NCBI GenBank assembly: GCA_011037195.1
Contig: JAAEAF010001505.1
Span: 102,504 to 166,503, forward strand
Direction: 5' to 3'
DNA length: 64,000 nucleotides
Source of the DNA: Triatoma infestans
Taxonomy: Eukaryota; Arthropoda; Insecta; Hemiptera; Reduviidae
In this document: piece by piece, positions 22,598 through 33,568 of the stretch
Numbering within the stretch: the first letter of the stretch is position 1
Layout of the letters: each line of letters opens with the position of its first letter
The notes under the pieces: generated by a model
Databases searched by the model: none
What the model saw: the letters and a program-made list of their open reading frames with translations, nothing else
Told to the model about the DNA's origin: nothing
Translations under genes and position numbers: made by a program

Positions 22598-23169
22598 GTA
22601 AGTACAATATTTGTTGTTTTTTTTGTTTTTTCTACTGGTGAATCCATGCAAAAGATTATTTATTAAAAATTAATTAGTTAATCATAAATGGCAAGATATT
22701 ATAAATCCTATGATTATTGGAGTATAGCAAGATCAAAACATTAAAATATTGACGTCAGATGTGGCTCAAAAAAGAGTAAAATCTGATGTGTACCACTAAC
22801 ACGACTTTCTGTTATTCCTGTTAATACAAATTACTCCTGTTACTCCTGTTAATATAAAATTTTATTATTTAGACGCCCCATAAATACAACGGGCTGGTCC
22901 CTTGTTAAGGATTATTATTGCGCAGTATATTTCCTTTGTAAGATTAGTTATATCTGAATTTTTACCATTTTTTTTAGACACGCCAAATCAGTTAAGAACT
23001 AACTATAAGTTTATTAAAACTATTTGACAGATATATAAGGAACTAATGAAGGAAAGGCGTGAATTTTTTTAAAAACAAAATTCTACAATTTTAGAAGTTA
23101 CGATTATTATTAATGTCGGTTTGTAACACGCCACTGACACGATCTCAAACCCAACACCAAAGTGTTTTA

Positions 23170-24290
23170 TTATTATTATTATTACGCTTCGCTGTGGCTC
23201 AGTCTGATTTTTAGGCTTAACCAAGCGTGATTTTGATAATTTGTTTGGATGCTTTAGACTACTCTGTCTACTAATTCTTCTTTTGAATGGTGCGGGTGTT
23301 AGTGTAGTGGTTATGAACATGGACCTGTAACTGGGAGGACCCCAGTTCCAGCCCCGCGTATAACTGCTAAATTTTATATTGGTATGAAAAATGTTAACAG
23401 TAATGTAGGTGCTTCCGCCCTCGTCCACGACACCTAATTTGGCAGTTGGACGTTAAGCCCGCCTGAAAAATTAGGCTTATCTTAGTTTTGAAAGTACAAT
23501 GTTGCAGAAATTAGATGGGAAGGTGATTTTTCACCTTTCCGGATTTGTAGGAGAAGTGCCGTTACCAAGTTCGAGCAATTGTCTTGAAAATATGGCAGCT
23601 GTTGGATCGTTTTGAAGTTGAACTCTCATATTCGATGTTTAATGAATTTTTTTTACTGTGCTCCAAAGAGTTGAATATTTCAAGCAGGCATGCAATTCTG
23701 GAGTTGAGCGAGGTATCACTGGAAGCGTTTGCCTGAAGTCACAGGCTAGTAAACCAATGCTCCACCAAATGGAACCTGATTATTTCGCAAGTCTTTCAAT
23801 GTATGGTCTAATGCTTCCAATGACTTCTTATATATTCCTGATGTTTTAGAAATGTTACATGTTGGGTTTTCTGTTAAGTGCATGTTTAAGTCATGACAGT
23901 TTAAGAGCTGAATGCGCTGTTCTACCTCCTTCCATCAAAGTAGCGGCAATACCTGAAGAAGCAAGCTCTAACGCAATATGGCCATTTGAACGGATTTTAG
24001 CTCGGAATTTGCCGTTTCTGTGGGAACATCGGAATAGAGGTACTTATAAGTAGTTGAGAAAGAGGTTCAGAGAGTGAACCACCATTGCAACGCGTCTGAG
24101 TCTGTCCATTTCTGCCAACCTCGCGAAACGCTCGGAGAAGTTCTCGTTTCCGTGGGAACTTCGGAGTAAAAAGTTTATATAAACACCCTTATATAGAAAT
24201 GTAACGCTGTGTACAAATTTCAAGTCAATCCATCGACTGCTTTTCGAGTTTTGCTGCCACAAACATACGGATGCTGAATTTTTATTTAGA
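23170..24290. mobile_element. About 1.1-kb insertion in the intron of gene C, absent from gene D
   Basis: The C and D introns agree up to the short ATT run at about 23170/40110 and again from about 24297/40143. The extra 1.1 kb in C holds a tRNA-derived SINE (23289-23475) and unassigned sequence. It probably consists of several insertions made after the duplication. Confidence 0.6.
23289..23475 (+). mobile_element. tRNA-derived SINE
   Basis: GTGCGGGTGTTAGTGTAGTGG gives an A-box-like block (around 23300-23310). AGTTCCAGCCC (23344-23354) gives a B box about 40 bases on, with the spacing of a tRNA gene. A tRNA-unrelated body follows, containing the GACGTTAAGCCC motif common at SINE tails. The fold is too degenerate for a real tRNA gene. 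Confidence 0.65.
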
Positions 24291-24914
24291 TAGATTAATT
24301 TTTACAAGGATAACTCTAACATTCAAATTATACAAATAAGACCTGCAGACACACAAGTACTTCAGTTCAGCGATCCCACAGACAAACAGTTCATCACCAA
24401 AGACATTTTAGCTTCCTTTTTTCTTATCTGACAAACGTTACATCCAAGCAGCCGGAAGTTTCGCGGCCTGACTATTCCATTTAGATTTCTTATGTGTTCT
24501 AAGAAAACTTATAACTTTCTTGTTGGAATGGATCACTGTGATCATCTTCTTGAATCGTTTCCACTTCTTGATCATTTACAAAAACATTAATCCAATTTTT
24601 ATCAATATCGCCATTCGCTTTCCATTCCCAAACACTTTTCTCTTCTTCACATACTTACCATGGGATAGGGATATTTCTCCTTTCTCGTACTTACCTTTTT
24701 GCAAACGTCCATGGCTCAGAATCACTTCTAAAGACTAGTAAACAGAGAAAGGAATCGCATAGGAAGGTAGTGTCAAGTAGAGGCATATACAATCCCTCCA
24801 AGTGTACAAGTTTTGAACTTTCATTGGTTGGGGTGTTGTGAACAGCTTATACATAATGACTTTAGGAATTAAATAAATTATTATAAAATTTAAAACCGCA
24901 AAATCTTGTTACAG

Positions 24915-25625
24915 GCAGCAACTGTTGATCATATGAGATATCGTCGTTCTCCTACTACTACACAGCTCGCTACCAAGCATCAAGATTATGATCACTCTAA
25001 AAGCTCAACTTATAGTCAATCTTACGACGTAAACCAAGGTGGTGTTTATACACAAACTTCGGATGGTTCTATTCATAATCAAACTTATGATAATAAAAAG
25101 CATGATCTCCGGCGAGCACAAGCATCTGTTCTGGCTGGTAATGTGTTAGAAACTGGCCCTAACGCGTCAGGCAAAACCGTGCGTTACCATAAGGCAGATA
25201 GTGATAAAGAAAGCAAAAAAACTATTACTACTGCAGGACATAAAGATGTAATAAAGAAGCCTGTATTTATAAGAGGACCTGATGGCAAATTGATACTTTC
25301 AAAAGCAAATGAAACGTTCCATCAAATTTATAATCATACGAAGGGTGAAGAATCAAAAGATGAACAGCATAAAAATATGGGTAAAACTATTGAGACAGTT
25401 AGAGGCGCTGTGAAGGCGCAAGAACATTATGATCATATGAAGGAGGATAGTAGTAACAAAGATTTTAATAAAAATGTTGGAGAAAAAATAGTAAAAGATA
25501 AAAGTGGTAATTTCAGCAACATTACTTATAATCAACTTGCTGGTAAACAGTCGGGTTCGCATCGGGAAGCCAAAAAAGGTAGTCAAGATGTAGCTGCTGA
25601 CCATCAGCCTAAGCTCAAAAATTAA
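24915..25625 (+). CDS. Gene C exon 2: secreted hydrophilic, cysteine-free protein
   Basis: The acceptor TTGTTACAG ends at 24914. Phase 0 joins exon 1 to give 253 aa, ending at TAA. The mature protein starts AATVDHM and then has a furin-type R-Y-R-R site before Ser. The rest is highly hydrophilic, rich in Lys, Asp, Asn, Gln, Ser and His, with no cysteine. A loose internal motif recurs: HNQTY, FHQIYNH, NITYNQLAG. Several N-glycosylation sequons are present (for example NQT, NET). No known domain. Polyadenylation signals lie at 25783 and 25801. Paralogue: gene D, about 81% identical in protein. The role is unknown; the fast divergence suggests an external interaction or matrix role, but that is inference. 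Confidence 0.8.
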   Translation, partial: AATVDHMRYRRSPTTTQLATKHQDYDHSKSSTYSQSYDVNQGGVYTQTSDGSIHNQTYDNKKHDLRRAQASVLAGNVLETGPNASGKTVRYHKADSDKESKKTITTAGHKDVIKKPVFIRGPDGKLILSKANETFHQIYNHTKGEESKDEQHKNMGKTIETVRGAVKAQEHYDHMKEDSSNKDFNKNVGEKIVKDKSGNFSNITYNQLAGKQSGSHREAKKGSQDVAADHQPKLKN

Positions 25626-25782
25626 TATTTTTTGGGATTCTTTTAAATCATTATCGATATATTAATTCTTTTAATCATTCTTATTGCTTTGTTTCTTTTT
25701 GTTATTCAAGATATGATTTAATATTGTATACTGAAAAAATTCAAACTTCAAATTCATTGTTATCTTCAAGAATACAAGCAAA

Positions 25783-25806
25783 AATAAACGAACTAGAGCA
25801 AATAAA
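25783..25806 (+). terminator. Polyadenylation signals of gene C
   Basis: Two AATAAA hexamers (25783-25788 and 25801-25806) lie about 160-180 bases after the stop codon. Both are conserved in gene D at 41610-41615 and 41628-41633. Confidence 0.55.
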
Positions 25807-26039
25807 ATGTGTTTTAATTAATATTTAATAGTCACATAAGAGATTTCTTTTTCATGGAATTGATGTATTACACTTTTTCAATTATCTCAAGGGGGATATT
25901 TGCAGCCACAATACAGTGTACTCGTTTTAGCTGAGTTCGGATGTAATCGCACGACCGTTAGGAACTAGCTCACTAAGAATTATGTCCTTGTAGATTCACC
26001 ACACGCACAGCATCACAAATCTTTTTTCTTTGGAAAACG

Positions 26040-26160
26040 ATACAGTTGGTTGGCCTCATATAATCTATTGGTTTGTTTGTTCGTTATCAAATAAACCCAC
26101 TTTTCATCGCAATCTATAATTGGTTTAATTAAACCAAGATCACTCGGGTTTTACACATTT
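26040..26160 (-). mobile_element. Small mariner transposase fragment
   Basis: On the minus strand a frame reads IDCDEKWVYLITNKQ. It matches the first catalytic block of mariner transposases (CDEKW). It is too short and broken to say more. Confidence 0.45.
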
Positions 26161-26199
26161 CAGGTCGGCGTGCGGCTTGTTGGGGCGTAAATGATGTAG

Positions 26200-28600
26200 A
26201 TGTTTCCGAAGCTAGTGGGAACTAAGGTGGCTGCTCACAGGTGGCGGTTTATGGTTGAGTGGGACCACAACTAATTGTAATTTCGGAAGCAGGCGTTTGT
26301 GCAGTAGCCTTTTTTAAAGCAGTGGCGCGAAATCGACCGAATGTTCTATGTTCAATTTGGTCATTTCATAAATCGCTCACAAATCGCATAGATCTTACCA
26401 CAAGCCAATACAAGCATAAACTGAAAGAAAAGGGCTACCTAATAAGAAACTTTTGGAAACTAGTGTTTGGTAAAGTAACTTTTAGTAAAGTACTGTTGAG
26501 GGTTAGCACATAATTTGTTGCATCCTAATATATACAAATAAATGAAACAAATGACGAAGTCTGTTAAATATAAATACAAAACTAAATATATAAAAAGAGA
26601 ACTATATATTGCACAATATAATATAAACACATATATATATATTTATACAAAAAGAAAAGCTAGATTTTAATGAAAGTATTGTGAAACCCATTTTTCATGA
26701 TCAGATGTGTAACTGGACACAGTCACCCTCAAACAATCTTTTAAATTTTCGTCCGTTAAGCGTGAATTAAATTTAATTTTTTGTTAAATTTAGACCACGA
26801 ACTTTTATTGGTAGATCCAAAGATAAATTTAATTTTCAATTAACCTATTTTACTATTTATTTGTTGTTTTATTTACAAAAACCGACAGATTTTAAGTATA
26901 TGTACTATAAGGGTATGATTACTATTTTAGGAGTAACTTTGAATCAACCTACAAATAGGAAATGTAAAAATATTCTTAATTTTATACTTAATATAAAATT
27001 AAAATTCACCTGAAACTTCTGACGCAGCAAAAAGAAATTATATATCATTGATTAACTCAGCACTGTGGAATATGAGAATGTTGATCGTCTGTTGTCGTTC
27101 AAGTCAGCTAATAGAATGCTTAAAGTTTTGAAAGGGATATGGTAACATAATATCGAAGGGTAAATAGACAGGTCTTCTGCACGAGTCAACTAAACTTCCA
27201 ACACTGTGGGACCTAACACTTTCAAAAGTTCTTCTATGGTTTAATAATCCAAGTTCCTTTTAAAAGCCAGTATTACTAACGATGCTATTTCTGGGTCAAA
27301 CAGGACTCGTACCAGAATAACCGGCCCAAAGGCGAAAACTACTGCGTAATTACTATAACTACTGATTAAGTATCATAACTAAGCTAATTTTACATTACTA
27401 ATATGTCTAAATGGAGAGATAATCACTGTTCACAATAAAAAGCCTCTACATGCTGCTAAACCACTTCAAAGAAAACAACAATAACAATCTAGAGCTAAAT
27501 CAGAAATTCAATCTTAGTCATAATTAATCGCCGTCCGAACGATCAGTATGAAACCCCGACATATGCTCGCTGCGTTGAAAGCACTAAACTCATGGATCTT
27601 TATATCCAATACCGGAAAACTAACTTTCTCTGAGCCTGTCCTCCTACCATGGCATATAAAAATCTCGAAAAATGAGGAGATGGGTATTTTGGCAAAATTA
27701 GGCGCCTCTTACTTATGTTGGATATCCTTCTTACATTTCTATCTAGCTTTTAAGCAAGAACATCTTTGCAACATTCAATAGGTTGCCAGTGCGTAAAATG
27801 GTGTTTAAGGATCCGATCTGGGTAAACTGTGAGATATTCCTTTATCATTTATGGATCTAGGCACTTGATTGGATTATTGCTGAATATTATATATTAAAGA
27901 GAAATCTTTACTTAATGGGAATCAAGTCCGTCCATATAATGGCAGATTGCTTGGATGATGGAGGAAATTAGATCAAATTTCATTTGGTCGGGAAAGGATG
28001 TTGTGGAATAGGTTTTGGTTGTTTCCCCAGTAAGCTTACTGTCCGATTTGTTCGGACTAATTGTGAAGCTTAGATGGAATAGGCACTAAATATCCTGTTC
28101 TAAACCAGATTGACATCCGTTTAAAAGTCCTGTACTTAATATCCTGACATCCCAAGCAAACTTTCTAAATATGGATAAGTCCTTTCATGCAACAACTTCA
28201 GCTAATAAAAAACCCGGTCGTCGATTCACCTTAATCTCCTTGACAATAATTGACCGTATCTCCAAAACTAACTTCAAATTCGGATTCAGCATTTTTAAGA
28301 GGGCCATCTAAATCGCATGGTTATCTAGAAGGTCCTTTGCTCTGAATACTTAATTTCCTATTGTGGACAATCATTCTGTAAGTAAATTTATGATTCTAAA
28401 ATTAAGTATGTTAACATCTTCAATCTTGGTTTTTCTAAATTTATGACCTATTGTTTGCTATTATTATTGTTAATGATCTAAAAGGTGTTCAATTGTTCCC
28501 GTCAGCCAAGATAACACAGCTTTGTTCTACTCCAATAAGAAGACATTTACTGCACTAATATAACTAAGGCCGGCCATCAGATTGATCACAAATGAACATT
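26200..28600. other. Intergenic stretch between genes C and E
   Basis: No supported gene. The reading frames at 26259-26513 and 27548-27781 have no coding signature that I recognise. The sequence is probably old repeats. Confidence 0.4.
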
Positions 28601-28679
28601 CATATTTTATTTAAAAAATAAAAAAAAAATAAAAATAAAAATCATTAATACTGTAAGCTATGACAGCTCTTTACTAAGC

Positions 28680-28757
28680 ATGTTGAAGAAAATGATTACA
28701 TTAAAAATTGGAACTATATTAATGTTCACTATTGTCAATACAATTACAATAGAAGAG
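28680..28757 (+). CDS. Gene E exon 1: signal-peptide exon
   Basis: 26 codons (MLKKMITLKIGTILMFTIV...) end at a GTAAGT donor at 28758, phase 0. An internal ATG at codon 5 is an alternative start. The basic N terminus and hydrophobic core fit a signal peptide. Confidence 0.75.
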
Positions 28758-29215
28758 GTAAGTACGCATTTTTCAACTGTTTTTTTTTTGAAGATATTAA
28801 ATGTTAATCTTGATTTTAATTGGCTATAATCATTAAATAATCAGTAATAATTAGGAAGATGCTGATAGCGATATGAAAGTTATTCCATGCTCATATTTAA
28901 ATCAATCAATTGAGTTGATCTATACGTCCCCTCCTATAAATAGATAATTTTAGAAAGTAGCTTCTTAATTACTTTAACGATCATTATTGTGACTCTGATC
29001 AAATCTTGCAAATCTTTTCACCAGAAATATATGGTTTGGGATATCTTGAATATGACACAAATATTTTGAAAGAATAGTCCGCATGCGGATAAACAAAACA
29101 ACTCAAAAGTGAAAAATCGCAAAAGAAGATCAAAGTAGTATTTCGTTTAAGTACCGCCATCGAATCTGACACGAAAATATCCGTATTAGTGTATTTTTTT
29201 ACTTTCTCTTATTCC

Positions 29216-29322
29216 TAGTAAGAGAAAGTATTGTAATCGTGTCAAATATTAGAAATCGAGTTTTCACCGGAAATATCCGTTTTGAGGTTCCCTGAGTCCA
29301 AAAAAGTGGTTTTTAGCAAACA

Positions 29323-29361
<39 letters not shown>

Positions 29362-31575
29362 CAGTATAGCTCAAAAACGAAAAACCGTAGAAAGTTGAAA
29401 CCTGACATTCCGTTTAGGTATCACCATGGCATCTGACAAAATTCCTCAACTGGAAGTACCACTTTACTTGTTGGTTTTTTACGTTTATGCGTTTTTCTCA
29501 AAAATGGCTCCGACAATTTTCTTCAAACTTTGTACAGCAACTATACATGCAAAGAGCAACTACAACTTTTATTTACAACCTTTCTCTGGGAAAATTCATT
29601 TAAATGTAGTTTAGGGGGAGGGGTGGGGTTAGGTTTTCATCTAAAGTGCTATTTCAGTTTATTAAACAATTATATCATCTAAATAATGTTAACCAGAATT
29701 GAATTTGTTGTTGAAATTCCGAATTTGAAAAAAATCGGATATCCGGAAGTGCGTTTACTTTACCACTTTACTAAATGATTTTTTTCACTTTTTCGCTATT
29801 TTCTTAAAAATGGCTCGGCCAATTTTCTTGAAACTAAACATAGAATGATCTACAACTTTTATTTTAAACATTTATCAGGGAAATTCATTTAAGGGCACTT
29901 TTAGGGGAGGGGTGGGGTTATGTTTTTCTCTAAAGTGCTATCATGGTTGATTATACAATTCTATCATCCACACAAAATTAACTAGAAATAAATAGATGGC
30001 CAAGATTCCGAGTTTCAAAAAAATTAGTAAACCGGAAGTGCGCTTTTACTGGGCAGTTTTTTTTCAGTTTTCGACGAATTTCATTAAATTTAGTACACAA
30101 ACTATAAAATTTATCAATTATAATTTTTGAGAACTGGAGTAGGAGAAAGTTGTGTGAGTGTTTCACACCAGATTTTTTTTTTTTTCCAGTTTTCGTGATT
30201 TTGTCATAAACGGACTAACGTTTTTCTTTAAAGTTCGTATACTATCTACATTCACATAAATATTTATCACTTGTTTTTTGTAACATTTTCCTGGGAAAAT
30301 GTATGTTTTGGGTGAGTAGTGTAATATACATACACTAAAAGCATTGATAGAATTCCAAATTCGAAGAAAAATCGGTTAACCGGTAGCGCGATTTTACAGA
30401 ACAGTTTTTTGGGGTTTTCGAAATTTTCTCGAAAACGGCCACAAGGACTTTATTTAAACTTGGAATGTTTGCTACATAGATAGAAATAATATCACTTTTA
30501 TTTACTTAACTTGTTCTGTAAAGAATAATTTTATTGAATTATTGGCGGTGTGTCAGTCAAGTTAAATTTATAATTTTTCAAAACTTTGTTGGTTTGACAA
30601 ACAGCGTTCCCCACATAAGGCCGCAAAGTTATACAAAACAAATCCCTCACCATCTTTTTATAGCCGGCCCAACTGAACAGTTTTAACGTTGTAATTTTAT
30701 AGAAAATTGCTTGATTAATTAGCGCAAGGGAAAGTAGTGTGAAACATATCAGATTTTTTCTTTCTCTCTTGGAAGCTGAGGAAACATTTACCTTTCCTCT
30801 AAAGTTTCCGCCATTTATATATTTCTATAATCCCAAATTCTATCCCAAATTTGAAGACAATAGGTTTACCGAAAATGAAGCATTATAAAAAATTAAAAAA
30901 AAAAAAATCTGGTGTGAAACACTCACACAACTTTCTCTAACTCCTGTTCTCAAAATTATAATTGACAAATGATATAGTTTGTGTACCAAATATAACGAAC
31001 TTCGTCGAAAAATGACAAAACTTTTCAATAAATGCGCACTTCCGGCTTACTAATTTTCTTGAAACTCGAAATATTTGGCCATCTATTTATTTCTAATTAA
31101 TTTTGTTTCAATGATAGAATTGTATGATCAACTACGATAGCATTTTAGAGAAAAACCTCTCCCCACCACTCCTCCAAAAATACCCTTAAATGAATTTTCC
31201 CCGGGAAATATTTTTAATAAAAGATGTAGATCTTTGCATGTTTAGTTTATATACGAAGTTTTAAGAAAATCGACGGACCCATTTTTGAGAAAATTGCAAA
31301 AACGTAAAAAAAATTTAGTAAAGTGGTACTTCCGGTTGAGGAATTTTGACAGATAACGCACCGTCAGATCCCAGGTGATACCTAAACGTAATATCAAGTT
31401 TCAACTTTCTACGGTTTTTCGTTTTTGAGCTATGCTGTTCGCATACACACACGCACACACAGACCATTTGCTAAAAACCACTTTTTTGGACTCAGGCGAA
31501 GACCTTAAAACGGATACTTCCGCTCAAAACTCGATATCGAAAATTTGACACGATTACAATACTTCCTCTTACTAG
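29216..31575. repeat. Long inverted repeat of the CCGGAAGT family in the intron of gene E
   Basis: The left arm (29216-30185) and right arm (30890-31575) are reverse complements over most of their length, roughly 85% by eye. They are separated by about 0.7 kb. The left arm contains an extra unit of about 260 bases, because the family is itself built of tandem units that each contain CCGGAAGT and TCTCTAAAGTGCTAT. A (GT)17 run at 29325-29359 pairs with a CA-rich run near 31445. A transcript across the intron could fold into a long hairpin. Confidence 0.75.
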
Positions 31576-31599
31576 GGAGTAAGAGAAAGTAAAATCACG

Positions 31600-32850
31600 T
31601 TTTGTGGTAGCTTTTCGAAATGTGCTACACAGATTTTTCTTTAAAATTGGAATACTCAAGCACACTTATAAACATATGTTACTTTTATTGGAAAAGTTAA
31701 TTTTTAGCGGTCTTGTGGCAGGCCTGTTTGTTTGGCGTAAAATTAAACTGTCAATTATAAATGCTTGCTAATTGGTTGAGGTAGAGAGCGCTGTCAACTA
31801 AACAAGTGTAATACCCACCAAATTTATAAAGTAATGCAAGCCACAGATATACGGTTTTTTAAACATTGCAAGATTAAATAAAATTATTAAATAGAACTGT
31901 AATAATTGCGGAAAGTGGAAAATCGTGTGATTGTTTCACACCGGAAGTACTTAGTGAGTTGTTAGATATTTAGAGAGGAAGTGACTATAAAGAATTCCAT
32001 TACAATGTGAAAGAGATCTTTCGTTAACTAGCACAGAGGTTGCTGTAACGACTTGTAGCCAAGTGTGTAAAATTTGTAATTATTAGTGAATGCTTGTGAT
32101 AGTAAGAAAAATTTTGCCACTGTGGGTTTGCTAAGCCCAAATAGTTGCATATCGACCTCTTCAGGTAGGATATTTTCGTGTAGTTAAGCTGGGATTCCCG
32201 CTGGAACGCCAAGATCTCTGAAGAAGTGGCTAGCTCATTTTACCCCTGCGAGTAGTTAGTTTAATTTAAGTACAATGTTTGGCTCTATCATCTGTATAAT
32301 GCATATTATGTACATTAAAACATACTGGCAGATTTCCAAGTTTAAAGGAAATCAGTTAACCGGAGTTGCGAATCATATAGATTTCTGAGTTTTTTTTTGT
32401 TTTTTTCAGAAATTTCTATAAAACTTGCAATGATATCTCGAGATATACCTGTACACACGTATGGGTTTTATTTGAAACATTTCTTTTTTCGGAAAAATTG
32501 CTTCTAGGGAAATTTTAGAAATCTCTGACATCTTGTTTCATTTATTGTACTAGTAACACTGACAGCTAGACTTGACAGACTGGAATTTGCTGAGACGCAA
32601 CCAGTACCCCTTAGCTAAAGGCAACTAAGCCTTGAGTAAAATTTCTTGAAAACCGTTGCTACGCTTTTCTTAAAGAAAACTCTAACTTTCTGGGGGGATG
32701 TGATCTTAAGTTTCCCTGAAAGTGATATTTGAAATACACTAATCGGTTATATTATCTAAATGTGATTACTAAAGGAATTTAAATTTATTATAAATGTACG
32801 AAGTAAATCTGAACACTAATAGTGAAAGTAAGGCAAAATTGGAAATGCTG
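31600..32850. other. Gene E intron: further decayed repeat copies
   Basis: Weak copies of the CCGGAAGT family occur around 31935 and 32350. Otherwise nothing recognised. Confidence 0.4.
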
Positions 32851-32852
32851 GG

Positions 32853-32977
32853 ACTCAAGGTATGAGAGTGCTATCCCACTCAAGGTATGAGACTGCTATC
32901 CCACTCAAGGTATGAGAGTGCTATCCCACTCAAGGTATGAGAGTGCTATCCCACTCAAGGTATGAGACTGCTATCCC
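32853..32977. repeat. 25-bp minisatellite, five copies
   Basis: The unit ACTCAAGGTATGAGAGTGC-TATCCC repeats exactly five times. The only variation is G or C at one position (order G, C, G, G, C). It lies in the intron of gene E, without spacers, so it is a tandem repeat and not a CRISPR array. Confidence 0.95.
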
Positions 32978-33568
32978 ACTCTATCTTCCCATATTTATTA
33001 CCGAATAATTCTTTTTCCGATCATATTTAAGAAAAGAAACTGATCCTGTCCTAAATGGTATGAAAATGCGGCTATGACGATTTATGCGCAATAATCAGTT
33101 TCATTTTATGGCCAACACTAGTTCCGAATGTTCCCATTTTTAGGATATCGTGCTGCTCTTTCCGAAACAGATTGATGTTTTCAAAATGAACAAGGTGCTG
33201 TTTTTTCCATCAACCAACTTCCCTGAAAATACGTTCTATTAACAGTGTGAAGGAGCATATGTGGTAAATGCAATGGGCACGTATACTGACAGGAAGTATT
33301 TTCTTAATTACGCGCTCAGAAACGTAAAAAAAAAAACTTAAACCAAATTTAATTCCGAGATAATCCAACTTAATTACAATAGTTCTTACACGAAAGAATG
33401 AAATTTAAAATGATGTATATTGAATACAATGGCTCTGAAAATTTATAATTCAGGATGGGAATTTAATCACGGAAAACTTTAATTGGAAAACTGAAAATTT
33501 AAAAAAATTTAATACATACACACACATATATATATATATATATATATGTATATATTTTATTGTTTCAG

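Noticed and set aside
23658..24262. Several 60-70 codon frames inside the gene C intron
   Set aside because: They lie in an insertion absent from the gene D intron, on both strands, with no recognisable protein.
32853..32977. Short repeats resembling a CRISPR array
   Set aside because: The units are directly adjacent without spacers, and the context is eukaryotic.
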